A stretch of 64,000 nt of DNA, taken from NCBI RefSeq assembly GCF_000717655.1, contig NZ_JNZY01000002.1, positions 124,001 through 188,000 of the forward strand. Reading direction: 5' to 3'. A program made the position numbers and the translations under genes. Below the pieces are notes generated by a model that was not told the origin of the DNA, made no database searches, and saw only the letters and a program-made list of their open reading frames with translations. Positions 18,361 through 26,706 of this stretch are shown piece by piece; position 1 is the first letter of the stretch, and each line of letters begins with the position of its first letter. The stretch is from Streptomyces katrae. Its GTDB lineage: Bacteria > Actinomycetota > Actinomycetes > Streptomycetales > Streptomycetaceae.

Positions 18361-19425
18361 CTACAGCGGGGCCTGCTGCAGCGGCACGGGCCGCGGCGCC
18401 ACTGTCGGCGGCGGGTCCAGCCGGACCGGAGGCGGCGGGGACACCGGCAGGGTCAGGCTCGTGATCCCGCACGGCACCTCGGGGGTGGCGTACGGGAGGT
18501 GCAGACGGCCCTCCCGGCTCCACAGCCCGGTGCCGAGCCAGCCGTCGGGCGCGCCGAGCCGGAAGACGTGCCGGTCGGCGGGCCGCCACAGGCCGATCCC
18601 GCCGTCCTCCAGCCGGAGCGCGACCCCGCAGGTCTCCGGCATCAGGGCCTGGCCCGGCTGCACCGCGAACGGGGTCCCCGGCTCCCCGCGCAGGCACTCC
18701 GGGAAGCGCACCGGGAGGGAGCTGCCCAGCACCCCCCAGCCCAGGCGCGGTTCGCCCGGGGCGTCCGAGCGGATCAGCAGCAGCCCGCTGTCGGGGTCGG
18801 CCAGGAGCAGCCGGTCGTCGCTGCCCTCCGTGATCTGGAGCAGCGGGGACACCTCGCCTCCGCGGCCCAGGTCCACCGCGACGGCCTTGGTGGTGCCGTC
18901 CAGCTCGCGGTCCAGCGCCAGCATCCGGCCGCCCCGGTCGAGCCAGACGCCGCCGGAGCACCGGCCCGGGATCCGGGCGACCGGCCCGAAGGCGCCCCCG
19001 GCCACCTGCCAGACCGTGGTCCCCGCGTCCGAGGCGGCCAGGGCGAAGGCGCCGTGTCCGTCCGGGGACGGGGGCAGCAGGGACACCCGTACGCCCTCGT
19101 GCCCGGGCTCCACCGAGCCCAGCGGGAGCTCCCCGGTGCGCGGCCCGGCCGCGGCGCCGCCCGTCGGGTAGAGCAGGGCGAAGGCGTGCCGCTGCGCGAC
19201 CCGGCGGTGGATCAGCACCCGCCCGTCGGCCAGCGCCAGCACCTGGCTGTCGGCCTCCTCGGGCTGGGCGAGCGGCAGCGGCACGGCGTACGGCTCGGGC
19301 CCGGCCAGCGTCCAGCGCTCCGGGTAGCGGGCCTCACCGTCCCCGGCCAGCCGGGCCGCGTACGAACCGTCCGCGGCGATGGTGAACGGGGCCGCCGTCG
19401 TGATCTCGATGGCACAGACAGTCAT
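18361..19425 (-). CDS. Hypothetical protein, possible beta-propeller
   Basis: 354 residues with no family I can name. It has repeated strand-like stretches ending in DG or DR turns (LALADGRVLIHRR, GGVWLDRGGRMLALDRE, LLLADPDSGLLLIRSD, LRLEDGGIGLWRPAD), which suggests a propeller. The C-terminus is proline-rich. ATG 19425 follows a strong GGAGGTGA site. No signal peptide or membrane segment is seen, so it is probably cytoplasmic. Confidence 0.75.
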   Translation of the reverse strand: MTVCAIEITTAAPFTIAADGSYAARLAGDGEARYPERWTLAGPEPYAVPLPLAQPEEADSQVLALADGRVLIHRRVAQRHAFALLYPTGGAAAGPRTGELPLGSVEPGHEGVRVSLLPPSPDGHGAFALAASDAGTTVWQVAGGAFGPVARIPGRCSGGVWLDRGGRMLALDRELDGTTKAVAVDLGRGGEVSPLLQITEGSDDRLLLADPDSGLLLIRSDAPGEPRLGWGVLGSSLPVRFPECLRGEPGTPFAVQPGQALMPETCGVALRLEDGGIGLWRPADRHVFRLGAPDGWLGTGLWSREGRLHLPYATPEVPCGITSLTLPVSPPPPVRLDPPPTVAPRPVPLQQAPL

Positions 19426-19797
19426 CCGTGCGTCACCTCCGGGGAGGAAGCTAGTTTTCGCACTTCGGCCCGAACAGCACGACCTTCCCCGCTTCACACA
19501 TACGGGTGGCCGCCCGGCGGTTCGGCTGTGATGGCGGGGGCGGTTGTGCTGTGCGATACCGGGGCGTTTGGGATGACGGAACTCCCAGAGGGGTGGGGGC
19601 GGGCACAGGGACCCTCAAGGACCCGGACGAGACCTGGTACCCGGGCCCCGGCGTAGCGCCGCCGACAAGGTCCTGGACGACCCGCGCACCTTCCCCGTCA
19701 AGTGAGCCGGGCGCGTACGGAGCGGACGTACGGAGTCCCGGGCGGCCGGCACCTCGCAGGGACTCTGCCGCTCCCCTACGGACGGTAGCCTTGGCCT
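19426..19797. other. 372-base stretch without a confident gene
   Basis: No frame gives a convincing protein. A short frame ending at the TGA at 19703-19705 reads ADKVLDDPRTFPVK, and a partly overlapping frame has LKDPDETWYPGPG; both look protein-like, as if a gene had decayed with frameshifts. TAGCCT at 19786-19791 is the probable -10 box of the next gene. Confidence 0.4.
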
Positions 19798-20655
19798 GTG
19801 CCCCGTCTCTCTGAAGTCATCGCCGCGCTGGACGCTCTCTGGCCCCCTTCGCGGGCCGAGCAGTGGGACGCCGTCGGAACCGTCTGCGGCGATCCCGACG
19901 CCGAGGTCTCCCGGGTCCTGTTCGCCGTGGACCCCGTGCAGGAGATCGTCGACGAGGCGGTGAAGCTGGGGGCCGACCTGGTCGTCACCCACCACCCCCT
20001 CTACCTGCGCGGCACCACCACCGTCGAGGCCGGCACCTTCAAGGGCCGCGTCGTGCACACGCTGATCAAGAACGACATCGCGCTGCACGTCGCCCACACC
20101 AACGCGGACACCGCCGACCCCGGTGTCTCCGACGCCCTCGCCGGCGCCCTCGACCTGCGGATCACCGGCCCGCTGATCCCCGATCCGAGCGACCCCGAGG
20201 GCCGCCGCGGCCTCGGCCGGATCTGCGAGCTGGACCACCCCGAGACCCTGCGCGCCTTCGCCGCCCGCGCCGCCGCCCGGCTGCCGCAGACCGCGCAGGG
20301 CATCCGCGTCGCCGGCGACCCCGACCTGCTCGTCCGCACCGTCGCCGTCAGCGGCGGCTCCGGCGACAGCAACTTCGCGGCCGTCCGCGCCGCCGGCGTG
20401 GACGTCTACCTCACCGCCGACCTGCGCCACCACCCCGTGTCCGAGGCCCGCGAGCAGAGCCCGCTCGCCCTCGTCGACGCCGCACACTGGGCCACCGAGT
20501 GGCCCTGGTGCGAGCAGGCCGCCGCGCAGCTCGACGCGATCTCCGAGCGCCACGGCTGGGGTCTGCGCACCCACGTCTCGCGCACGGTCACCGACCCGTG
20601 GACGGTGCACGCGCCGTCCGTCACACCCCCTTCTATCTCTGGAGCCCCCAACTGA
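19798..20655 (+). CDS. Nif3-like dinuclear metal-centre protein
   Basis: 285 residues of the Nif3/DUF34 family. The metal-site pattern is present: VVTHHPLY (about 61-68), a later HTNAD and, near the C-terminus, DAAHWATE. Members form toroidal hexamers and are linked to GTP cyclohydrolase-like or NAD-related chemistry, but the reaction is not settled. The GTG at 19798 lies 6 bases after TAGCCT with no ribosome site, so the mRNA is probably leaderless. The stop overlaps the start of the zinc-ribbon gene. Confidence 0.9.
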   Translation: MPRLSEVIAALDALWPPSRAEQWDAVGTVCGDPDAEVSRVLFAVDPVQEIVDEAVKLGADLVVTHHPLYLRGTTTVEAGTFKGRVVHTLIKNDIALHVAHTNADTADPGVSDALAGALDLRITGPLIPDPSDPEGRRGLGRICELDHPETLRAFAARAAARLPQTAQGIRVAGDPDLLVRTVAVSGGSGDSNFAAVRAAGVDVYLTADLRHHPVSEAREQSPLALVDAAHWATEWPWCEQAAAQLDAISERHGWGLRTHVSRTVTDPWTVHAPSVTPPSISGAPN

Positions 20656-21395
20656 ACGCCGAGCCCGCCGACCAGATCCGACTCCTCGACGTCCAGGCCC
20701 TGGACGTCCGGCTGTCTCAGCTCGCCCACAAGCGCAAGTCGCTGCCGGAGCACACCGAGGTCGAGTCCCTGACCAAGGACCTGACGCAGCAGCGCGACCT
20801 GCTCGTGGCGGCCCAGACGCAGGCGAGCGACGCCGCCCGCGAGCAGACCAAGGCGGAACAGGACGTCGACCAGGTGCGCCAGCGCGCGTCCCGCGACCAG
20901 CAGCGGCTCGACTCCGGCGCCGGCATCTCGGCCCGCGACCTGGCGAACCTGCAGAGCGAGGTCGTCTCCCTCGCCAAGCGCCAGGCCGACCTGGAGGACG
21001 TCGTACTCGAGGTGATGGAGCGCCTGGAGGGCGCGCAGGAGCGGGTCACCGAGCTCACCGAGCGGGTCTCCGCCCTCGAGGCCAAGCTGACGGACGCCAC
21101 CGCCCGCCGGGACGCGGCGACCGGCGCCCTCGACGCCGAGGCCGCGAAGGTCACCAAGGACCGCGAGGTCATCGTGGCGTCGATGCCGGCCGACCTGATG
21201 GCCCTGTACGAGAAGATCCGCGTCAAGCAGGGTGGCGTCGGCGCCGCCCGCCTGTACCAGCGCCGCTGCGAGGGCTGCCGCCTGGAGCTCGACATGGCAG
21301 AGGTCAACGAGATCAAGGCCGCGGCCCGCGACCAGGTCGTACGCCACGAGAACTGCGGCCGCATCCTGGTCCGTACGGCCGACTCGGGCATCTGA
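20652..21395 (+). CDS. Coiled-coil zinc-ribbon protein with an apparent CTG start
   Basis: 247 residues: long coiled coil (about 30-185) then a C4-type zinc ribbon (CEGCRLEL and HENCGRIL). Homologues sit between nif3 and RNase H genes in other Streptomyces, as here. Codons near the start contain no ATG, GTG or TTG in frame until deep in the coiled coil; CTG at 20652 has GGAG seven bases upstream and overlaps the Nif3 stop (CTGA), so I take it as the start. The next gene overlaps its stop by one base. Role unknown; nucleic-acid binding is plausible. Confidence 0.88.
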   Translation: MNAEPADQIRLLDVQALDVRLSQLAHKRKSLPEHTEVESLTKDLTQQRDLLVAAQTQASDAAREQTKAEQDVDQVRQRASRDQQRLDSGAGISARDLANLQSEVVSLAKRQADLEDVVLEVMERLEGAQERVTELTERVSALEAKLTDATARRDAATGALDAEAAKVTKDREVIVASMPADLMALYEKIRVKQGGVGAARLYQRRCEGCRLELDMAEVNEIKAAARDQVVRHENCGRILVRTADSGI

Positions 21396-22726
21396 TGCCG
21401 AGGCCTGTCCGGTTCGTCGTCGAGGCGGACGGCGGTTCCCGGGGCAACCCGGGGCCCGCCGGCTACGGCGCGGTCGTCCTCGACCCGGCGACGGGCGAGA
21501 CCCTGGCCGAGCGCGCCGAGTACATCGGCGTCGCGACGAACAACGTGGCCGAGTACAAGGGGCTGATCGCCGGCCTCCGGGCGGCCCGCGAACTGGCCGC
21601 GGACGCCGTGGTCCAGGTGCGCATGGACTCCAAGCTGGTCGTCGAGCAGATGTCGGGCCGCTGGAAGATCAAGCACCCGGACATGAAGCCCCTCGCGGCG
21701 GAGGCGGCGACGATCCTGCCGCGCGCGCAGGTCACGTACGAGTGGATCCCGCGCGAGCGGAACAGGCACGCGGACCGGCTCGCGAACGAGGCGATGGACG
21801 CCGGCAAGCGCGGCGAGCAGTGGGAGCCGTCGGTGTCCTCGGCGGCCCTGGACACCTCGGCGGCCCGCGCCCTGGCCGCCGCGCCGGCGGGTCCTCCGGG
21901 GGATGCGGCGAAGGGGGCCGCGGCCGTACGGGCCGCCCTCGCCTCCGCGTCCCGTACGCCGGCCACCGCACCGGCACGCGAGGAGGCCGGAGCCGGCGCC
22001 CTGTTCGCGGAGCCCGGCCCCCCTGCCCCGGGACACGTTCCCGCCCCGGCGGCGCCCCCGGCCCAGGCCCCGGCCACCACGCCGGGCTGGGGCCCCGACA
22101 TGGGGACCCCGGCGACCTTCGTCCTGCTGCGTCACGGCGAGACGGCCCTCACCCCGCAGAAGCGCTTCTCCGGCAGCGGCGGCGCCGACCCGGAACTGTC
22201 CCCGGCCGGCCGCCGCCAGGCTTCGGCGGTGGCCGGGGCGCTGGCCGCGCGCGGCACCGTCCAGACGGTCGTCAGCTCCCCGCTGCGCCGCTGCCGGGAG
22301 ACCGCGCAGGCCGTCGCGGACCGCCTCGGGCTGGAGGTCACCGTCGAGGAGGGCCTGCGCGAGGTGGACTTCGGCGCCTGGGAGGGCCTGACCTTCGCCG
22401 AGGTGCGGGAGCGCTTCCCGGACGACCTCCAGGCCTGGCTGGACTCCCCGAAGGCGGCCCCGACGGGCGGCGGCGAGAGCTTCACGGCCGCCACCCGCCG
22501 GATCTCGGCGACCCGGGACCGGCTGCTGGCCGCGCACGCGGGCCGCACGGTCCTGCTGGTCACGCACGTGACCCCGGTCAAGATCCTGGTCCGCCTGGCG
22601 CTGGGCGCGCCCCCGGAGTCGCTGTTCCGGATGGAGCTCTCCGCGGCCTCCCTCTCGGCGGTGGCCTACTACGCCGACGGCAACGCCTCCGTCCGCCTGC
22701 TGAACGACACCTCGCACCTGAGGTAG
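21395..22726 (+). CDS. Bifunctional RNase H / acid phosphatase
   Basis: 443 residues. An N-terminal RNase HI domain (1-135) has VEADGGSRGNPGPAGYG with Asp12, Glu in NVAEYKG and Asp in HADRLANEAMD. An Ala/Pro-rich linker (about 150-235) joins a histidine-phosphatase domain with LLRHGET (His247), DFGAWEGL and LVTHVTPVK. The layout is that of mycobacterial Rv2228c, whose phosphatase half is CobC-like. The first half removes RNA from RNA-DNA hybrids; the second may act on alpha-ribazole phosphate. Start overlaps the previous stop (TGATG). Confidence 0.93.
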   Translation: MPRPVRFVVEADGGSRGNPGPAGYGAVVLDPATGETLAERAEYIGVATNNVAEYKGLIAGLRAARELAADAVVQVRMDSKLVVEQMSGRWKIKHPDMKPLAAEAATILPRAQVTYEWIPRERNRHADRLANEAMDAGKRGEQWEPSVSSAALDTSAARALAAAPAGPPGDAAKGAAAVRAALASASRTPATAPAREEAGAGALFAEPGPPAPGHVPAPAAPPAQAPATTPGWGPDMGTPATFVLLRHGETALTPQKRFSGSGGADPELSPAGRRQASAVAGALAARGTVQTVVSSPLRRCRETAQAVADRLGLEVTVEEGLREVDFGAWEGLTFAEVRERFPDDLQAWLDSPKAAPTGGGESFTAATRRISATRDRLLAAHAGRTVLLVTHVTPVKILVRLALGAPPESLFRMELSAASLSAVAYYADGNASVRLLNDTSHLR

Positions 22727-22734
22727 CCGAGGGG

Positions 22735-22774
22735 AAGGCCCCCGCCCCTTGCATTCGCCAGGGGCGGGGGCCTT
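22735..22774 (+). terminator. Strong hairpin terminator
   Basis: AAGGCCCCCGCCCCT pairs with AGGGGCGGGGGCCTT around a short loop, 9 bases after the RNase H gene and before the convergent toxin gene. The right arm ends in CCTTT, so it may work in both directions. Confidence 0.75.
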
Positions 22775-22786
22775 TCGCACTGCCGC

Positions 22787-23041
22787 TCAGTAGTGGTATC
22801 GGGCCTGGGCGATCTCCACGGCCTCGTCCTTGATCCGGTAGACGAGACGGTGCTCGTCCGTGATTCTCCGGGACCACCACCCGGAGAGGTTCTCCTTGAG
22901 CGGTTCGGGCTTTCCGGCCCCTTCGAACGGTGTTCGCTGAATCTCCTGGATCAGCCGATTGATCCTCTTGAGGATCTTCGGATCGGCCGTGGTCCAGGAG
23001 GTGTACTGATCCCAAGCACGCCTGGAGAACATCACCTTCAT
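22787..23041 (-). CDS. yoeB: YoeB toxin (mRNA interferase)
   Basis: 84 residues, the same length as E. coli YoeB, and colinear with it. The catalytic residues Glu46, Arg65 and His83 fall at the same numbers, and the C-terminus is RYHY. RRTPFEG-type and NLSGWWSRRITDEHRLVY segments are conserved. It cleaves mRNA in the ribosomal A site when free of its antitoxin. The ATG overlaps the antitoxin stop by four bases, so it is coupled and made in lower amount. Confidence 0.95.
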   Translation of the reverse strand: MKVMFSRRAWDQYTSWTTADPKILKRINRLIQEIQRTPFEGAGKPEPLKENLSGWWSRRITDEHRLVYRIKDEAVEIAQARYHY

Positions 23042-23313
23042 GCGGCGGACTCCGCGTCATCCCTCGTTTCGATGAGTTCACGCGCCTGCCCGTGGCCGGC
23101 GTCGAGTTCTGCGATGGACTCCATGAGGATCTGCGCGTTGCGAGGAGAGCGCAGGAGGTAGACCGTCTCCTGCCAGGACCGGAAGTCCTCGGCGGACATG
23201 ATGACGACGTCGCCGTGCTCGCGGGAGGTGACCTCTATCGGTTCGTGATCCTCGTTGACCTGCCGGATCAGTGGGTAGAAGCGTGTGCGGGCTTCGTTCG
23301 CCGAGATCGGCAT
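23038..23313 (-). CDS. yefM: YefM antitoxin (Phd/YefM family)
   Basis: 91 residues. The N-terminal Phd fold (MPISANEARTRFYPLIRQV...EPIEVTSREHGDVVIMSAEDF) binds DNA and dimerises; the acidic helical C-terminus should wrap the toxin. ATG 23313 is preceded by GGGAGG at six bases; the open frame extends further upstream but lacks a site. An inverted repeat lies 27-43 bases upstream for autorepression. Confidence 0.94.
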   Translation of the reverse strand: MPISANEARTRFYPLIRQVNEDHEPIEVTSREHGDVVIMSAEDFRSWQETVYLLRSPRNAQILMESIAELDAGHGQARELIETRDDAESAA

Positions 23314-23339
23314 GGCTGGCCTCCCGGTATGCGTGAGTC

Positions 23340-23356
23340 GTACGGCTTTACCGTAC
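23340..23356. promoter_or_regulatory. Probable YefM-YoeB operator
   Basis: GTACGG-CTTTA-CCGTAC is a perfect 6-bp inverted repeat with a 5-bp spacer, upstream of yefM. On the minus strand TACGGT inside it could serve as the -10 box, so antitoxin binding would cover the promoter. YefM operators elsewhere also centre on GTAC-containing palindromes. Confidence 0.6.
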
Positions 23357-23383
23357 CAGTCCCCGGTGCGTGACGCGTGAGGG

Positions 23384-23428
23384 CAAAAAAGAACCTCCCC
23401 GGGCCCCGGGAATCCGCGGGTCGGAGAG
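23384..23428 (-). terminator. Intrinsic terminator of rnpB
   Basis: On the minus strand a GC-rich hairpin based on CCTC...GAGG and CCGGGGCCCGG is followed by TTCTTTTTT, a T tract rare in such GC-rich DNA. It lies just after the 3' end of the RNase P RNA. Confidence 0.8.
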
Positions 23429-23434
23429 GTACGA

Positions 23435-23845
23435 CAGACGAGCCGGCCTGTACGCCGGGTTCTGTCGCCCGGTGACCTCGCGGTCGCCGGGGAGACGGCC
23501 ATCCATCTAGGACCGGCGTTGCCGCCGGCCTCGTGCGGTCTACCCGCGAACTCGGGCGAGCAGCCCTCGAGCGTTCGCGCAGACCCGTCCGGGGACGGAT
23601 CCTCTTGACCTTGCTCCGGGTGGGGTTTACCTAGCCGCCTGGGTCACCCCAGGCGCTGGTGGTCTCTTACACCACCGTTTCACCCTTACCGAGGACCGAA
23701 GCCCCCGGCGGTCTGTTTTCTGTGGCACTGTCCCGCGGGTCACCCCGGGTGGCCGTTAGCCACCACCCTGCCCTGTGGAGCCCGGACGTTCCTCGGCGGG
23801 ATCCGGAGATCCCGACGCGGCCGCCCGGCCGACTCGTCTGCCGTG
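23435..23845 (-). ncRNA. rnpB: RNase P RNA, class A
   Basis: The catalytic RNA that trims tRNA 5' ends. On the minus strand, conserved region I reads GAGGAACGTCCGGGCTCC, and the 3' half has AGATGGATGGCCGTC and ACAGAACCCGGCGTACAGG, both universal rnpB signatures. The 5' CAGACGAGTCGGCC pairs with the 3' GGCCGGCTCGTCTG to close helix P1 over 14 bp. Length of about 405-410 nucleotides fits Streptomyces. Exact ends are judged from P1 and the -10 box. Confidence 0.95.
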
Positions 23846-23851
23846 GCGACC

Positions 23852-23857
23852 ATGTTA
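23852..23857 (-). promoter_or_regulatory. -10 box of rnpB
   Basis: TAACAT on the minus strand, 7-12 bases before the inferred RNA start. No clear -35 box; the upstream DNA is shared with the divergent MerR remnant. Confidence 0.45.
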
Positions 23858-23914
23858 CCGGCTGTCCCACCCACGGCTTGACCTTGACGCAGCGGCAGGG
23901 TTTCTCCTGGGCGC

Positions 23915-24109
23915 ATGCGGACCGGAGAGATCGCCGCGCTGGTCGGGGTCACCACCCGGGCCATCCGGCACTACCACCATGTCGGCCTGCTTCCGGAGCC
24001 GGAACGCAGGTCCAACGGGTATCGCGCGTACGGCGTGCGCGATGCCGTCCTGCCGGCGCGCGTGCGCCGGCTCACCGAGCTCGGGCTGAGCCTCGACGAG
24101 GGCCGCTGA
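23915..24109 (+). pseudogene. Truncated MerR-family regulator
   Basis: 64 codons. MRTGEIAALVGVTTRAIRHYHHVGLLPEPER...NGYRAYGVRDAV...RVRRLTELGLSLDE is a normal MerR DNA-binding domain, but the frame stops right after, where full proteins continue with the dimer helix and effector domain. Upstream, TTGACCTTGACGC resembles half of a MerR-type spacer promoter. The break coincides with the break of the oppositely oriented AraC remnant. Confidence 0.85.
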
Positions 24110-24326
24110 CCAGGACCCCGAAGGCGGGCCGCAGCCGCGCAGGCGGCTCCTGGCCGCCCCGGCCGGCCCACAGGCCCTCGCCGAAGGGGAAGACGAGCGT
24201 CACGTGGCCGGTGGGGAGCTCGAGCCGGCGCCGGGGCGCGGTGAACTCCGTGCGGAAACCGGTGTAGTTGACGATGTGAGGGCGCAGCGCGGCGGCGGAG
24301 CCGGGCAGGTCGCCGCGTTCCCTCAC
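24072..24326 (-). pseudogene. Truncated AraC-family regulator
   Basis: 84 codons from GTG 24326. LRPHIVNYTGFRTEFTAPRRRLELPTG and LVFPFGEGL match the N-terminal ligand domain of Streptomyces AraC-type regulators; homology ends at FGVLVSG near 24106, and the last residues are antisense of the MerR remnant. The C-terminal DNA-binding part is gone. The GTG overlaps the stop of the RNB gene (GTGA), so the intact gene was once coupled to it. Confidence 0.7.
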
Positions 24327-25768
24327 GCCGGGGCGAACAGCACCTTCGCCCGGCCCGGGTCGGCCTGCGTCAGCCGGACCCGGATGCGGTCGCCCAGCGG
24401 CAGGTGCGCGGACGGCGATTCGACGCGGCCGACCACCGCCGGCTCCTCCAGGTGGACCGTGCCCACCTGCGGTTCGTGGTCCTTGACGTCGATCACGGTC
24501 GCCTCGAAGGTCTCGCCGACGTGGTCCTTCAGCAGGGCCGCCTCGACGAGGTCCACGCATTCCCGCTCGGCCGTGTTGGCCAGCTTGCTCCCGTCGGCCA
24601 TCCGCTGCGGGAGCGCGGCCAGTGCGGACAGCGCCCACGGCGGGGGCTCGGCCCCCGCCACCGCCGCCACGCACAGCTCGCCGGAGTACCGGTCGACGAG
24701 CCGGCGCAGCGGGGCGGTGCAGTGCGCGTACGGGGCCGCCACCGCGGCGTGCAGGACGGGGTCCGGGATCGCGCCGCCGGTGAAGACGGTGTAGCCCGCG
24801 CCGCGCAGCAGGGCCGTGCACTCCTGGAGGAACGCGGCGTGGGCGGGGAGGTGCGGGTCGAGGGTGCGCACGAGTTCTGCGTACGGCATGTGGTGCGGCC
24901 AGTCGATCCGCAGGGCGGTGGCGGTGCGCCGCAGCCGGCCGACCGCCCCGTCGGGGGCGCTGGGCAGGGTGCGCAGGATGCCGGCGCCGGCGGCGAGCAT
25001 GAGGTCGGCGGCGGCCATGCCGGTCATCAGGGAGATCTGCGCGTTCCAGCCGTCCGCCGGGAGCGGGGCCCGGTAGGCGAGGCTGTACGAGCCGTCCCGC
25101 GCGACGATCTCCTGGTCGGGCACGTTCAGCGAGACGCCTCCGCGCTCCTGCTCCAGCGTTTCGCGGAGCCGGCCGATGTCCTCGAGGAGGGCGACGGGTT
25201 CCTCGGCGGTCCCGGAGTCGATGGCCTGCTGGACGCCGTCGTAGTCCAGCTTGGCCCGGCTGCGGACCAGGGCGCGGCGGACCTCGGTGCTCTCCACGCG
25301 GCCGGAGGAGTCCAGATCGAACCGCCACAGCAGCGCCGGGCGGGTCTGGCCGGGCAGCAGGCTGGCCGCGCCTTCGGAGAGCACGGCCGGATGCAGGGGG
25401 ACCTTGCCGTCGGGGAAGTAGAGGGTGGTGACGCGGCGGTGGGCCTCGGCGTCAAGGGCGCCGCCGGGGGTGACGAACGCGGCGACGTCGGCGATGGCGT
25501 AGTGCACGCGGTAGCCGCCGCCGTTCGGGCGCTTCGCCAGGTGCATGGCCTGGTCCAGGTCGCGGGAGGCCGGCGGGTCGATGGTGAACAGGGGGACGTC
25601 GGTGGCGTCGAGGCCCGGGAGCCGCGGACTGCGGACCGCCTGCTCGGCCTCGGCGAGCACGGGGGCCGCAAACTCCCCGGGCACGTCCAGGCCGGCCCGC
25701 AGCTCACGCAGCGCGGCCCGCAGGGCAGCCCCGTCCGGGCCGGTCATGTGCATACGACGGCGTGGCAT
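24323..25768 (-). CDS. RNB-domain ribonuclease (RNase II/R family)
   Basis: 481 residues, consisting of the RNB catalytic domain plus a C-terminal S1-like tail; the N-terminal cold-shock domains of E. coli RNase II/R are absent. The acidic magnesium site is present in FTIDPPASRDLDQAMH (about 40-56). HYAIADVAAFV and PLRRLVDRYSG are also conserved. It should degrade RNA 3' to 5'. TACGCT (25775-25780 on the minus strand) is 6 bases before the ATG and no ribosome site is seen, so the mRNA is probably leaderless. Confidence 0.92.
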   Translation of the reverse strand: MPRRRMHMTGPDGAALRAALRELRAGLDVPGEFAAPVLAEAEQAVRSPRLPGLDATDVPLFTIDPPASRDLDQAMHLAKRPNGGGYRVHYAIADVAAFVTPGGALDAEAHRRVTTLYFPDGKVPLHPAVLSEGAASLLPGQTRPALLWRFDLDSSGRVESTEVRRALVRSRAKLDYDGVQQAIDSGTAEEPVALLEDIGRLRETLEQERGGVSLNVPDQEIVARDGSYSLAYRAPLPADGWNAQISLMTGMAAADLMLAAGAGILRTLPSAPDGAVGRLRRTATALRIDWPHHMPYAELVRTLDPHLPAHAAFLQECTALLRGAGYTVFTGGAIPDPVLHAAVAAPYAHCTAPLRRLVDRYSGELCVAAVAGAEPPPWALSALAALPQRMADGSKLANTAERECVDLVEAALLKDHVGETFEATVIDVKDHEPQVGTVHLEEPAVVGRVESPSAHLPLGDRIRVRLTQADPGRAKVLFAPA

Positions 25769-25870
25769 GGGTCGAGCGTAGGGCCGGTGGCTCGGGGCGG
25801 CACGGCGAGAGCCTTACCCTGGCTCGGGGGCCGCACCCCCTGCGCCGTGTCGTACTGAAGGAGAACCACC

Positions 25871-26671
25871 GTGCTCGTGCTGCTGCCGCCGTCCGAGGGA
25901 AAGGCCGCCGGCGGCTCCGGCGCGCCCCTGTCGCCGGAGACGCTGTCGCTGCCCGGACTGGCCGGGGCGCGGGCGGCCGTGCTGGCGGAACTGGTCGAAT
26001 TGTGCGCGGGGGACGAGCTGAAGGCCCGCGAGGTGCTCGGCCTGAGCGAGGGGCTGCGCGGCGAGGTGGCGAAGAACGCCGGGCTGCGGTCGGCGGTGGC
26101 CCGGCCGGCGGGGGAGATCTACACCGGCGTGCTGTACGACGCGCTGGGCCTGGCGGACCTGCCGGCGGGTGCGCGGGCGCTGGCGGAGCGGTCGCTGCTG
26201 GTGTTCTCGGGGCTGTGGGGTGCGGTGCGAGTGACGGACCGGATCCCCTCGTACCGCTGCTCGATGGGCGTGAAGCTGCCGGGGCTGGGTGCGCTGGGGG
26301 CGTACTGGCGGGAACCGATGGCGGCGGTGATGCCGGCTGCGGCGGGGGACGGGCTGGTGCTGGACCTGCGGTCGTCGGCGTACGGGTCGGCGTGGAAGCC
26401 CAAGGGCGAGGTGGCGGGGCGGACGGCGACGGTGCGGGTACTGCACTCGCAGGTGGTGGACGGGGTGGAGAAGCGGTCGGTGGTGAGCCACTTCAACAAG
26501 GCGACGAAGGGCAGGCTGGTGCGGGAGCTGCTCGTGGCCGGGGCCGTCCCCTCGACCCCGGCGGACCTGGTCACGGCGCTGCGCGACCTGGGTTACACGG
26601 TGGAGGCCGAACCCCCGGCCAAGCCGTCCAAGGCCTGGTCCCTGGACGTGGTGGTCACCCAGATCCACTGA
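25871..26671 (+). CDS. yaaA: YaaA-family peroxide-stress protein
   Basis: 266 residues. The family hallmark LLPPSEGK is at the N-terminus (about 4-11), followed by YTGVLYDALG and the C-terminal VVSHFNKATKGRLVRELL. E. coli YaaA lowers free iron and DNA damage under peroxide stress and binds DNA; the biochemical mechanism is incompletely known. GTG 25871 follows AAGGAGAACCACC. Confidence 0.92.
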   Translation: MLVLLPPSEGKAAGGSGAPLSPETLSLPGLAGARAAVLAELVELCAGDELKAREVLGLSEGLRGEVAKNAGLRSAVARPAGEIYTGVLYDALGLADLPAGARALAERSLLVFSGLWGAVRVTDRIPSYRCSMGVKLPGLGALGAYWREPMAAVMPAAAGDGLVLDLRSSAYGSAWKPKGEVAGRTATVRVLHSQVVDGVEKRSVVSHFNKATKGRLVRELLVAGAVPSTPADLVTALRDLGYTVEAEPPAKPSKAWSLDVVVTQIH

Positions 26672-26706
26672 CCCCCGCCGGTCCGGGTCCGGCCCGCCGG
26701 GGTCAG
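26668..26706. terminator. Terminator between convergent genes
   Basis: CTGACCCC (26668-26675) pairs with GGGGTCAG (26699-26706), with an inner CCGG/CCGG stem. It overlaps the ends of yaaA and of the convergent prim-pol-like gene, so it can serve both. Confidence 0.6.

Noticed and set aside
20717..22780. Long minus-strand frame antisense to the zinc-ribbon and RNase H genes
   Set aside because: No domain or start signal; typical mirror frame of GC-rich coding DNA.
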